DNA of 64,000 nt from positions 310,001-374,000 of the forward strand of contig NZ_PHRF01000041.1 in the NCBI RefSeq assembly GCF_004151105.1. The letters are read 5' to 3'. The notes under the pieces are model-generated. The model was given only the letters and a program-made list of their open reading frames with translations. It had not been told where the DNA came from and made no database searches. The position numbers and the translations under genes are program-made. Below, piece after piece: positions 9,174 through 17,448 of this stretch; within the stretch, counting starts at the first letter, position 1, and each line of letters opens with the position of its first letter. The stretch comes from Streptomyces sp. L-9-10 (lineage in GTDB: Bacteria; Actinomycetota; Actinomycetes; Streptomycetales; Streptomycetaceae).

Positions 9174-11759
9174 GTGCGCATCCGAAGAAAACTGGCTCTC
9201 CTGCTCGCCTCCGTCCTGGGCTTCGCGGGACTCACCGCGGTCCCCGCCGCCTCGGCCGCCGACGACCCGGTCGAGGCCCATGGGCTCAAGGGCGAGTACT
9301 ACACCCAGTCCGCCCCCGGAGCCTTCGACTTCCACGAACTCAAGGCCACCGGGTTCGACCCGTCCATCGACTTCGGCAACCTGGAACCGCGGCTGACGGC
9401 CGCCACCGGTCAGGCCGACGACGTCACCGTGCGCTGGACCGGGAAGATCGTTCCGGCCACCACCGGCGCGCACACCTTCTCGATGATCGGCGACAACGGA
9501 TTCCGGCTCTGGATCGACGGCCGGCTCGCCATCGACCACTGGGTCGACGACTGGGAGAAGGAGCAGACCTCCCCGTCCGTCGAACTCACCGCGGACCGGG
9601 CCTACGACATCAAGGTGGAGTACTTCGAGCACTACGGAGGCTCCAACCTCCACCTGAAGTGGACCGAGCCCGGCGGCGGCAAGCGGCCGGTGCCCCAGTC
9701 CGCGTTCCGGCTGCCCGACGGCTTCGCCTACGACGGCGCCACCGCCGCCACCGTCCTGCCGGACGGCCGTACCCTGCGGCTCGACTTCGTCCAGAAGCTC
9801 GCCGCCCCGCCCGCCGGACTCGCCTCCCATCTCAGCGCGGTCATCGGCGGCGCGGCCTGGCCGCTCGGGAGCGTGAAGAGCGACCCCAAGGACGCCAGGC
9901 GGCTGCTGGTCACGCTGAAGGAACCGGTCGTCGGCAAGGGCGGCTCCGCCGATCTGCGCTACGACGGCGCGGGCGGGCTCGCCGCCCAGCAGGGCAAGCC
10001 GGTCGCGGCCTTCTGGAGCAGCGGGCCCAACACCTCGGAGTACCAGCTCTCCACCCCCTGGGCCAAGGACGTACGCCCCGGGAACGCGCTTCCCGAGTAC
10101 CCCCGGCCGCAGCTGACCCGCGACGCCTGGCAGAACCTCAACGGACAGTGGCAGTTCGCCGCCGCCGAGAAGGGCGAGCGCCCGCCGGTCGGCACCACAC
10201 TGCGCGAGCGGATCCTCGTCCCGTACCCCGTGGAGTCACAGCTCTCCGGGATCGAACGGCACGAGGACCGGATGTGGTACCGCCGCACCTTCACCGTGCC
10301 GCCGAACTGGCGGATAGGCCAGGACAAGCGGCTGAACCTCAACTTCGACGCCGTCGACTGGCAGGCCGAGGTGTACGTCAACGGCACCAAGGTGACCGAG
10401 CACAAGGGCGGTTACGACCGGTTCAGCGCCGATGTCACCGACGCGCTCAAGCCCGGCCGCACCCAGGAGCTGATCGTCGGCGTCTACGACCCGACCGACG
10501 CCGCGGACGGCGAGAACCCGCCCATGGGCAAGCAGCGCCTGGACCCGAGCGGCATCTGGTACACCCCCTCCTCCGGTATCTGGCAGACCGTCTGGATGGA
10601 ACCGGTCGCCGCCGACCATGTCGGCTCGCTCGGGCTCACGCCCGATGTCGCGGGTGAGAAGCTCGCCGTCGAGGTGCGCGGGGTACGGGACGGCGTGCCG
10701 GTCACGGCCACCGCGTACGACGGAAAGCGCAAGGTCGGTACGGTCACCGGCCGCGCCGGAAGCACGCTGAGCGTGCCGGTCCGCGATCCGCGTCTGTGGT
10801 CGCCGGACGATCCGTATCTCTACCGGCTGGAGGTGACGGCCGGAAAGGACAGGGTCGGCAGCTACTTCGGGATGCGCTCCCTCACGGTCGAGAAGGTCGA
10901 CGGAGTGCCGCGTACGGTCCTCAACGGCACGCCGACCTTCCTGATGGCCACGCTCGACCAGGGCTTCTGGCCGGACGGGCTGCACACCGCGCCGACCGAC
11001 GAGGCGCTCGCGTACGACCTCAAGATGCACAAGAAGCTCGGCTTCAACTCCGTACGCAAACACATCAAGGTCGAGCCGGACCGGTGGTTCTACTGGGCGG
11101 ACCGGCTCGGACTGCTGGTCTGGCAGGACATGCCGGCGATGAACACGATCACGCCGGACGCCGCGTCCCGCACCCAGTACGAGCACGAGATGAAGAAGAT
11201 GATCGACCAGCACAGCAGCAGCCCCTCGGTGGTCATGTGGGTCACCTTCAACGAGGGCTGGGGCCAGTACGACCAGGCGCGGATCGCCGACCAGGCCAAG
11301 GCGTGGGACCCGAGCCGGCTGGTCAACAACATGAGCGGGCTCAACTGCTGCGGCGCGGTCGACGGCGGCAACGGCGACATCGCCGACGCCCACGGCTATC
11401 CGAGCCCGCAACTGCCCGCGCCGGACGGGAAACGGGCGCTGGTCAGCGGGGAGTACGGCGGACTGGGGCTCGCGGTGCCCGGCCACGCCTGGCCGGTGCA
11501 GCACACCTATGTGGGCGTCGACCAGGCCGCGTACACCGACGAGTATCTGGCCCAGCTCGGCAATGTCCGCAAGCTCGCCTGCCAGGGGAGCAACGGCGCC
11601 GTCTACACCCAGATCAGCGATGTGGAGGGAGAGCTGAACGGACTGCTCACCTACGACCGCAAGGTGATGAAGCCCGATGTCGAACGGCTCAGGGCAGCGC
11701 ACGAAGCGCTGATCCGTGACGCCTCCGACCCGGCGTCGATGGAGTGCGCCACCTCCTGA
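9174..11759 (+). CDS. secreted PA14-domain glycoside hydrolase family 2 enzyme
   Basis: 861 residues; the GTG at 9174 follows AAGGAGGA closely and gives a Sec signal peptide (MRIRRKLALLLASVLGF, likely cut after residue 28). Residues ~33-170 form a PA14 carbohydrate-binding module (HTFSMIGDNGFRLWIDG). GH2 follows, with a jelly-roll domain (~305-460), an Ig-like domain and a TIM barrel. The acid/base Glu is E694 in FNEGWGQYD and the nucleophile is E760 in SGEYGG, so it should be active. It would release sugars outside the cell for the neighbouring importer. Beta-galactosidase, beta-glucuronidase and, from memory, some Streptomyces beta-galactofuranosidases belong to GH2, so the substrate is not fixed by sequence. 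Confidence 0.9.
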   Translation: MRIRRKLALLLASVLGFAGLTAVPAASAADDPVEAHGLKGEYYTQSAPGAFDFHELKATGFDPSIDFGNLEPRLTAATGQADDVTVRWTGKIVPATTGAHTFSMIGDNGFRLWIDGRLAIDHWVDDWEKEQTSPSVELTADRAYDIKVEYFEHYGGSNLHLKWTEPGGGKRPVPQSAFRLPDGFAYDGATAATVLPDGRTLRLDFVQKLAAPPAGLASHLSAVIGGAAWPLGSVKSDPKDARRLLVTLKEPVVGKGGSADLRYDGAGGLAAQQGKPVAAFWSSGPNTSEYQLSTPWAKDVRPGNALPEYPRPQLTRDAWQNLNGQWQFAAAEKGERPPVGTTLRERILVPYPVESQLSGIERHEDRMWYRRTFTVPPNWRIGQDKRLNLNFDAVDWQAEVYVNGTKVTEHKGGYDRFSADVTDALKPGRTQELIVGVYDPTDAADGENPPMGKQRLDPSGIWYTPSSGIWQTVWMEPVAADHVGSLGLTPDVAGEKLAVEVRGVRDGVPVTATAYDGKRKVGTVTGRAGSTLSVPVRDPRLWSPDDPYLYRLEVTAGKDRVGSYFGMRSLTVEKVDGVPRTVLNGTPTFLMATLDQGFWPDGLHTAPTDEALAYDLKMHKKLGFNSVRKHIKVEPDRWFYWADRLGLLVWQDMPAMNTITPDAASRTQYEHEMKKMIDQHSSSPSVVMWVTFNEGWGQYDQARIADQAKAWDPSRLVNNMSGLNCCGAVDGGNGDIADAHGYPSPQLPAPDGKRALVSGEYGGLGLAVPGHAWPVQHTYVGVDQAAYTDEYLAQLGNVRKLACQGSNGAVYTQISDVEGELNGLLTYDRKVMKPDVERLRAAHEALIRDASDPASMECATS

Positions 11760-11811
11760 TCCACGGAGTGCGCCATCCCCTGACCGCGGAGTGCGCACTG
11801 CCTGATCCGCC
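11741..11811 (+). repeat. three imperfect ~23-bp direct repeats over the glycosidase stop codon
   Basis: Units beginning GGAGTGCGC start at 11741, 11765 and 11788, each followed 5-6 bases later by CCTGA. The first copy contains the last codons and the TGA stop of the GH2 gene, and the others follow directly. This looks like local duplication of the gene end. Confidence 0.75.
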
Positions 11812-11814
11812 GCC

Positions 11815-11851
11815 GACCCCGGTCCGCCCGCATGCCGGGCGGGCCGGGGTC
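11815..11851. terminator. hairpin terminator after the GH2 gene
   Basis: A 16-bp stem (GACCCCGGTCCGCCCG at 11815-11830 against 11836-11851, with one G-U pair) closes on the loop CATGC. It sits 56 bp after the stop. There is no U-tract, as is common for Streptomyces terminators. Confidence 0.7.
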
Positions 11852-12004
11852 CGCCCACGCCGGGCCGCGTGGACGTCCGGCTCACATGAACACCGTGTGA
11901 CCTCGGGAATAGGCTGGCCGGTGATCCACCTTGAATCTGCTGTCGCCGCGTCCGACGTGGGCGGAGGCGGCGACGGAAGCCACCGGCCAGAGCGAGGAGC
12001 CCTC

Positions 12005-12937
12005 ATGCCCAAGGCCACGTCCAAGGCGTATGTCTTCACCCGGCACGGCGGTCCGGAGGTGGAGACCTTCGTCGACCGGCCGACACCGAGCCCCGGCCCC
12101 GGCCAGCTGCTGGTGGCCGTACGCGCGGCGGGCGTGAACCCCGTCGACTGGAAGCTGCGCGCCGGCTACCGAAGGCCCGGCTCGCCGCCCGCCTCGCTCC
12201 CCGAGACGCTGGGCAGTGAGGCCTCCGGCGTGGTCGAGGAGGTCGGCGAGGGCGTCGAGGGCTTCGCCGTCGGTGACGCGGTCTTCGGCTCCACCCTCAC
12301 CGGCGGATACGCGGAGTACACCCTGCTGCCGGTCGGGATCACCGCGCACAAGCCGGACGCGCTGTCGTTCACGGACGCGGCCGCACTGCCGGTCGCGGCG
12401 GCGACCGCGTACGACGCCGTCCGCCAGGCCGATCTGCCGTCCGGCGCCACCCTGCTGATCACCGGCGCCGGCGGGGGTGTGGGCGTGGCCGCAGTCCAGC
12501 TCGCACGCGGCTCCGGGCTGCGCGTCATCGGCACCGCGAGCGCGGGCAAGAAGGAGTTCGTCGAGTCCCTGGGGGCCGTGCACGTGGAGCCGGGACCCGA
12601 CCTCGCCGCCCGCGTACGGGCCGTCGCGCCCGACGGCGTGGACGCCGTTCTCGACCTCGTCGGCGGCGACGATCTCAAGGCCGTGGCCGAGCTGCTCGTG
12701 GACCGTACGAGACTGTTCAGCGTGGCGGACAAGGCGACGGTTCCCCGGCTGGGCGGCGCGGTGGTCGTACGGCAGCGGACCGCCGCGGTCCTCGATGAGG
12801 TCGCGAAGCTCGTGGTGAGCGGCGTGCTGCGGCCGTTCGTGACCCGGACCTTCCCGCTGGAGCGGGCGGACGAGGCGCTGCGCGCGGTCGAGGCCGGGCA
12901 CGTCCGGGGAAAGATCGTGATCGAGGTCGGCGCATGA
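12005..12937 (+). CDS. NADP-dependent quinone oxidoreductase-like protein (MDR family)
   Basis: 310 residues from the ATG at 12005, with GAGGAG 5 bp upstream. The N-terminal GroES-like domain includes RAAGVNPVDWKLRAGY, typical of zinc-free quinone oxidoreductases. The Rossmann domain has the dinucleotide motif LLITGAGGGVGVAAVQLA, and the C-terminus (RKIVIEV-like) is standard. No structural zinc Cys cluster is seen. It would catalyse NADPH-linked reduction of a quinone or enone; the substrate is unknown. Its stop overlaps the start of the GNAT gene (ATGA), so the two are co-translated. Confidence 0.85.
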   Translation: MPKATSKAYVFTRHGGPEVETFVDRPTPSPGPGQLLVAVRAAGVNPVDWKLRAGYRRPGSPPASLPETLGSEASGVVEEVGEGVEGFAVGDAVFGSTLTGGYAEYTLLPVGITAHKPDALSFTDAAALPVAAATAYDAVRQADLPSGATLLITGAGGGVGVAAVQLARGSGLRVIGTASAGKKEFVESLGAVHVEPGPDLAARVRAVAPDGVDAVLDLVGGDDLKAVAELLVDRTRLFSVADKATVPRLGGAVVVRQRTAAVLDEVAKLVVSGVLRPFVTRTFPLERADEALRAVEAGHVRGKIVIEVGA

Positions 12938-13719
12938 CCGGTACGCCCGCGTCCATATCCCGCCCGCCCGCGCCCCGTGTGCCGGAGCCGTCCCCTGCCG
13001 TGCCGGGTCATCCGCTGGACCATCCCGCGCTGGCCTCGCTGACCGGGCCGCACGCGCACTTCGCCGAGCGGCGCGGCCGGCTGCTGCGCTATCCCCCCGG
13101 CGTCTCGCCGTGGCTGGCGCTGCCCGACGACCCCGACGCCGCGGACTGGGCCGACGCCGCCGCGCTCGCGGGCCCCGGCGGATCGCTGGCGCTCGTGGGC
13201 TACCGGGTCCCGCCGCCCGACGACTGGGAGATCACCTTCAGCGCCGACGGAGTGCAGCTCGCCGGTACGGACATGAGGACCGCCCCGGACGAGGAAGCCG
13301 TACGTCTCGGCCCCGCCGATGTGCCGGAGATCCTCGGCCTGGTGGAGCGCACCCAGCCGGGCCCGTTCCTGGCGCGCACCATCGAGATGGGCACGTATCT
13401 CGGCATCCGCCGCGAAGGGGCGCTGGTGGCCATGGCGGGGGAGCGGCTGCACCCACCGGGCTGGACGGAGATCAGCGCCGTCTGCACCGACCCTGCGTTC
13501 CGCGGCCAGGGCCTGGCGGCCCGCCTCGTCCTCGCGGTCGCCCACTCCATCCGCGCCCGCGGTGAGCAGCCGTTCCTGCACGCGGCGGCGTCCAACACGA
13601 ACGCCATCCGGCTGTACGAGACGCTCGGCTTCCGGCTGCGCCGGACGACGAGGTTCCTCGGGGTCCGGGTCCCGGCCGGTGAGTCCCGGAGTGCCGAGGC
13701 CGGGGGCGGGACCGGCTAA
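12934..13719 (+). CDS. GNAT-family N-acetyltransferase
   Basis: 261 residues starting in the ATGA overlap with the oxidoreductase gene. The N-terminal ~115 residues are poorly conserved and proline-rich. The C-terminal half is an FR47-like acetyltransferase: ISAVCTDPAFRGQGLAARL contains the acetyl-CoA pyrophosphate loop R/Q-x-x-G-x-G/A, followed by NAIRLYETLGF, the usual last-strand region. It would transfer an acetyl group from acetyl-CoA to an amine; the acceptor is unknown. Coupling to the oxidoreductase suggests joint expression but does not name a pathway. Confidence 0.85.
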   Translation: MTGTPASISRPPAPRVPEPSPAVPGHPLDHPALASLTGPHAHFAERRGRLLRYPPGVSPWLALPDDPDAADWADAAALAGPGGSLALVGYRVPPPDDWEITFSADGVQLAGTDMRTAPDEEAVRLGPADVPEILGLVERTQPGPFLARTIEMGTYLGIRREGALVAMAGERLHPPGWTEISAVCTDPAFRGQGLAARLVLAVAHSIRARGEQPFLHAAASNTNAIRLYETLGFRLRRTTRFLGVRVPAGESRSAEAGGGTG

Positions 13720-13731
13720 GATAGTGGGATT

Positions 13732-13759
13732 TTGTTGGCCCCCGGCGCGTCGGTATGCT
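13732..13759 (+). promoter_or_regulatory. candidate vegetative promoter and structured leader of the SDR-like gene
   Basis: TTGTTG (13732-13737) and TATGCT (13754-13759) are 16 bp apart, a good HrdB-type promoter. Transcription would begin near 13766, leaving a leader of ~100 nt before the start codon. Within it ATGGC and GCCAT enclose CGCAAACA, inside a GGGG/CCCC pair, so the leader may fold. No known riboswitch class was recognised. Confidence 0.5.
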
Positions 13760-13867
13760 CCTGACCTGCGGGGATGGCCGCAAACAGCCATGAAAGCCCC
13801 ATCGGGGACTCCGGCGCGCGAGTGACCCCGTGCCCGGTGTACGAGTGATCGAGGAACGGCAGCAGCG

Positions 13868-15376
13868 ATGACGGTGACAGAGGACAGCCCGGCGTACGGC
13901 GACAGCCGGCCGTATGCCGAGAGCCCGGTGTACGCCGAGAGCCAGGAGTACGGCCCCGGCATCGACCCCGAGCGCATGGCCGTCTGCCTGGCCGTGCTCG
14001 ACGAACTCGACAAGCTGGATGTCGACCACCCCGACGCGATCGCGGTCCGGCGGGCCACCGCCGGCATCTACCGGACCGTCAAGCAGCGCCGCCGCCAGGA
14101 GCGCAGGGCGGCCAAGACCGCCCACGACAAGGCCGTCACCGAAGCCACCGCCACCGGCTCCGCCGAGCGGATCGACGACGAGACCCAGGGTCTGCTGCCC
14201 TCCTCCTCGGTCAGCGGCGAGATCGCGGGCGTACTCCAGCGCCCCCGCTCCTGCTACATCTGCAAGACCCGCTACACCGAGGTCGACGCCTTCTACCACC
14301 AGCTCTGCCAGCCGTGCGCCGCCGAGAACCGGGCCCGCCGCGACGCCCGTACGGACCTCACGGGACGGCGCGCGCTGCTCACCGGCGGCCGGGCGAAGAT
14401 CGGTATGTACATCGCGCTGCGGCTGCTGCGCGACGGCGCCCACACCACCATCACCACCCGCTTCCCCGGCGACGCCGTCCGCCGCTTCAAGGCGATGCCG
14501 GACAGCGACGAGTGGATCCACCGCCTCAAGATCGTCGGTATCGATCTGCGGGACCCCGCGCAGGTCGTCGCCCTCGCCGACTCCGTCGCGGCCGAGGGCC
14601 CGCTGGACATCCTGATCAACAACGCCGCGCAGACCGTACGCCGCTCCCCGCGGGCGTACAGCGAGCTGCTGGCCGCCGAGTCCGCGCCGCTGCCCGCGGG
14701 CGAACTCCCCGCCTCCCAGGTCATCGGGGCGTTCGGCAGCGGTGCTCAGGCCGTACTGCCCGCCGCCGGCGCCGAGGCGCTGAGCGCCTCCGATGTCACC
14801 GGACTCGCGCTCGTCGGCGGCTCCGCCACGCTCGCCAGGATCGAGGCGGGCACGGCGATCGACGCCGGGGGACTGGTGCCCGATCTGCACGACACCAACA
14901 GCTGGGTCCAGACGGTCTCCGAGGTCGACGCGGTCGAGCTGCTCGAAGTCCAGTTGTGCAATTCCACCGCGCCCTTCATCCTGATCAGCAGGCTGCGTCC
15001 GGCGATGGCCGCGGCCGAGGCGGCCCGTGCCTACGTGGTGAACGTCTCCGCGATGGAGGGAGTCTTCAGCCGTGGTTACAAGGGCGCGGGGCATCCGCAC
15101 ACCAACATGGCCAAGGCCGCGCTGAACATGCTGACCCGTACCAGCGCCCAGGAGATGTTCGAGAGCGACGGCATCCTGATGACCGCCGTCGACACGGGAT
15201 GGATCACCGACGAGCGCCCGCATCCGGACAAGATGCGGCTGGCCGACGAGGGCTTCCACGCCCCGCTCGACCTGATCGACGGCGCGGCCCGGGTGTACGA
15301 CCCGATCGTGCGGGGCGAGAGCGGCGAGGACCTGTACGGCTGCTTCCTCAAGGACTACGCCCCCGCCAACTGGTGA
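13868..15376 (+). CDS. SDR-family oxidoreductase-like protein with N-terminal Cys motif
   Basis: 502 residues from the ATG at 13868. Residues ~1-125 are a charged, partly helical extension. Next comes a likely zinc site: CYICKTRY, then YHQLCQPC (two Cys pairs ~16 residues apart). The rest is a Rossmann SDR domain: RALLTGGRAKIGMYIALRL is the cofactor loop and DILINNAAQTVRRSP matches the NNAG region. The catalytic Ser lies in VVNVSAMEG, but the residue four before the lysine in HTNMAKAALN is Thr instead of Tyr. A ~100-residue insertion separates the NNA motif from the serine. Enzymatic activity is therefore uncertain. The gene has its own promoter and a hairpin downstream. Confidence 0.8.
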   Translation: MTVTEDSPAYGDSRPYAESPVYAESQEYGPGIDPERMAVCLAVLDELDKLDVDHPDAIAVRRATAGIYRTVKQRRRQERRAAKTAHDKAVTEATATGSAERIDDETQGLLPSSSVSGEIAGVLQRPRSCYICKTRYTEVDAFYHQLCQPCAAENRARRDARTDLTGRRALLTGGRAKIGMYIALRLLRDGAHTTITTRFPGDAVRRFKAMPDSDEWIHRLKIVGIDLRDPAQVVALADSVAAEGPLDILINNAAQTVRRSPRAYSELLAAESAPLPAGELPASQVIGAFGSGAQAVLPAAGAEALSASDVTGLALVGGSATLARIEAGTAIDAGGLVPDLHDTNSWVQTVSEVDAVELLEVQLCNSTAPFILISRLRPAMAAAEAARAYVVNVSAMEGVFSRGYKGAGHPHTNMAKAALNMLTRTSAQEMFESDGILMTAVDTGWITDERPHPDKMRLADEGFHAPLDLIDGAARVYDPIVRGESGEDLYGCFLKDYAPANW

Positions 15377-15441
15377 CGGGGAACCGGTGGCCGGCGGACT
15401 CATGGTCCGTCAGGTCGCCACCCGGCCGGCCGGTCGGGTCA

Positions 15442-15472
15442 CCACTCGGCCCAGCGGCCGTGGGCCGAGTGG
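15442..15472. terminator. hairpin terminator after the SDR-like gene
   Basis: A perfect 12-bp stem (CCACTCGGCCCA at 15442-15453 with 15461-15472) encloses the loop GCGGCCG, 66 bp beyond the stop. It separates the SDR gene from the small gene downstream. Confidence 0.75.
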
Positions 15473-15682
15473 CCGGAATTTCACTCGAATGCGAGCCCTA
15501 TCGAGCGGGTTGACGCTCATATGGTTACGCTGGAGCTAACGGACGGCCAATCAGGGGATACACCATCCCCAAGGCTGTGCTGGGACAGGCCCACTACCAA
15601 GGCCGCGGTCCCGTCCGACAACGGCGCCACCGCGACGGAAACGTGTCCTGTCCCAGAGTTGCGCGACACAGAGGAGTGCGCG

Positions 15683-15856
15683 GTGACACCAGATCTCACG
15701 ACGAAGCATGAGCAGCGTCCGGCGGAGTATGTCGAGCGGATCCGCCGGCCCGAGAAGCTCGGAAACCTCGAAGTATGGGCCAGGTCGGCTCCGATCAGGC
15801 TGGCCGGCTACGAGGACGACCTCGCGGAGCCGCACATCCTCCCCGGGATCGACTGA
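15683..15856 (+). CDS. 57-residue protein of unknown function
   Basis: A short frame starting at GTG, with GAGGAG six bases upstream (15671-15676), an ideal ribosome-binding site. The product is hydrophilic, with no signal peptide, membrane segment or cysteine. It reads EYVERIRRPEKLGNLEVW in the middle and ends RLAGYEDDLAEPHILPGID. It is bracketed by a hairpin on each side, which favours an independent transcript. A longer in-frame GTG/ATG start near 15521 exists but lacks a comparable binding site. I do not recognise the family. A leader/core arrangement of a modified peptide cannot be excluded, but no modifying enzyme is adjacent. Confidence 0.6.
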   Translation: MTPDLTTKHEQRPAEYVERIRRPEKLGNLEVWARSAPIRLAGYEDDLAEPHILPGID

Positions 15857-16234
15857 CGCACCGGATAGACCGACGGATCGCTCCACGTCCCGTACCCCCG
15901 CATCGGCCGGGGTGCGGGACCACGCATATGCGGTGCCGTCCACCGGCGGCGTAGTGCGCGAGGACCGCGCGCGGCGGCGCCGCGCCATGACCGCGATGAT
16001 CGCACTCCTGTCCGGACGATCGACCACGCGCCGGGCATCACGACCCGGCTGACCAGCATGAACGTCCCCCCATCACGCCCGGGACCCGAACCCCTTCACG
16101 CGTCGGCACGCGCGTATGCCGCCGCCTGAACGTGTCCGGCTCCCGGGCGTGCTGTCGCTGTTCCCGCTTGCGGGGTGCGGAGGGATCCGGCAGACATAAG
16201 GGGACATCCATGGAGGAAGAGTCGGGAGATTCTG
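15857..16234. other. 378-bp gap between the small gene and the DUF6777 gene
   Basis: The only clear element is the hairpin at 15887-15920. The remainder is GC-rich, with no open frame that has a credible ribosome-binding site and no recognised RNA. Promoter elements for the lipoprotein gene should lie in its last ~150 bp but are not obvious. Confidence 0.6.
15887..15920. terminator. hairpin terminator after the 57-residue gene
   Basis: GTCCCGTACCCC (15887-15898) pairs with GGGGTGCGGGAC (15909-15920), 12 bp including one G-U pair, around a 10-nt loop. It begins 31 bp after the stop codon. Confidence 0.65.
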
Positions 16235-17386
16235 GTGCGCTCACCCCACCGTCGTCGGTATGTCACGCTCGCCGTGCTGTCCGCGGGGATTCTGATCACG
16301 GCAGGCTGTGGCGGGGACGAGGGTGGCGGGGATGTGGCGAGCGCCGAGGAGTTGCTGCTCCAGCCGGCCGCCGATCCGGGCCCCGATCCGTTCACCCGGT
16401 CCACCGTGAGCCCGGATGCCGTGTCCGGCCCGGCGGTCCGCCCCCCGTCGCCGGACACCCGGGGCGGGGCGGGCGGCACCGTACGGGCGCCGCGCGCCCT
16501 GCCGGGCTCCACGCCGGGGCTCTACGGCGGCACCTCCACCGCCAGCTGCGAGGTGGACCGGCAGATCCGTCTCCTCACCCAGGACCGGACGAAGGCCCGC
16601 GCCTTCGCCGAGGGAGTGGGTGTCACCCAGGACTCCGTCCCTCACTTCGTGCACGGACTGACCCCCGTCGTGCTGCGGCCCGACATCCGGGTGACGAGCC
16701 ACGGCTACCGCGAGGGCTCCGCCGCCGCCTTCCAGTCCGTCCTCCAGGCGGGCACCGCCGTCATGGTGGACAACCGGGGCGTGCCCAGGGTGCGCTGCGC
16801 CGACGGCAGCCCACTGAGCCCGCCGGTCGCGGCCAAGGGCTCCGTGCGGTACCGGGGCGAGAAGTGGAAGGGCTATCGGCCCGAGCGGGTCGTCGTCATC
16901 AACCGCACCTCCGAGGCCATCACCAGCCTGATCATCGTCGACCTGGCCGCCAACTCCTGGATGGAACGGCAGATCGGTACCGAGGGCCGGCGGGACAAGC
17001 CGCCCCAGGTGCCGCCGCAGTACGGGCCGGAGGCGGACATCACGGACCCGGACGCGGTGAAGCCGCCCCGGCCGGGCATGCCCGAGGCGCCCGCCGGCGT
17101 GGGATCGGGGTCCGGTGACGTCCCGCGGGGCAATGCCGCGGACCGGGGCCGGGCCGTGCCGGACCAGCCACGGGACGTGCCGCTCGTACCGGACGACGGC
17201 GTGGTTCCGCCCGACGGTCCGGTGGAACCGGAGCAGGGCGGCGGAGATCTCGCGTTGTCCGACGAGGAGATCCTGACCGGCCCGGACGACCCCGTACAGG
17301 TCCCCGGAGACGAGTTGTCCGCTCCGTCGCAGGACGGCCCGCTGTCGGGCGACGAGCTGGCCGGCCCCGTGACGTTCGCCGGCTGA
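16235..17386 (+). CDS. DUF6777-type lipoprotein
   Basis: 383 residues from the GTG at 16235, selected because GGGAG is 6 bp upstream and the product then starts with a lipoprotein signal (RSPHRRRYVTLAVLSAG, lipobox ITAGC). The mature protein has a Gly/Pro-rich linker, then the conserved domain at ~95-260: LYGGTSTASCEVDRQIRLL, HGLTPVVLRPDIRVTSHGY and QAGTAVMVDNRGVPRVRC. The C-terminal ~120 residues are acidic, Pro/Asp-rich and probably disordered. From memory this domain is widespread in Streptomyces as DUF6777, of unknown function, both in lipoproteins and in kinase-associated extracellular parts. It is exported and membrane-anchored. Confidence 0.75.
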   Translation: MRSPHRRRYVTLAVLSAGILITAGCGGDEGGGDVASAEELLLQPAADPGPDPFTRSTVSPDAVSGPAVRPPSPDTRGGAGGTVRAPRALPGSTPGLYGGTSTASCEVDRQIRLLTQDRTKARAFAEGVGVTQDSVPHFVHGLTPVVLRPDIRVTSHGYREGSAAAFQSVLQAGTAVMVDNRGVPRVRCADGSPLSPPVAAKGSVRYRGEKWKGYRPERVVVINRTSEAITSLIIVDLAANSWMERQIGTEGRRDKPPQVPPQYGPEADITDPDAVKPPRPGMPEAPAGVGSGSGDVPRGNAADRGRAVPDQPRDVPLVPDDGVVPPDGPVEPEQGGGDLALSDEEILTGPDDPVQVPGDELSAPSQDGPLSGDELAGPVTFAG

Positions 17387-17448
17387 CCGAGGGTCCGAGG
17401 TTGACGGGACCGCTCGAAGAATCCGACAAATGATGACAGAGTGTCTCC

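Noticed and set aside
13760..13867. Riboswitch in the SDR leader
   Set aside because: The leader can form small stems but no conserved core of a known riboswitch class was recognised.
15521..15682. Longer N-terminus of the 57-residue protein
   Set aside because: The upstream codons are in frame but the early start lacks a good ribosome-binding site, while the GTG at 15683 has an ideal one.
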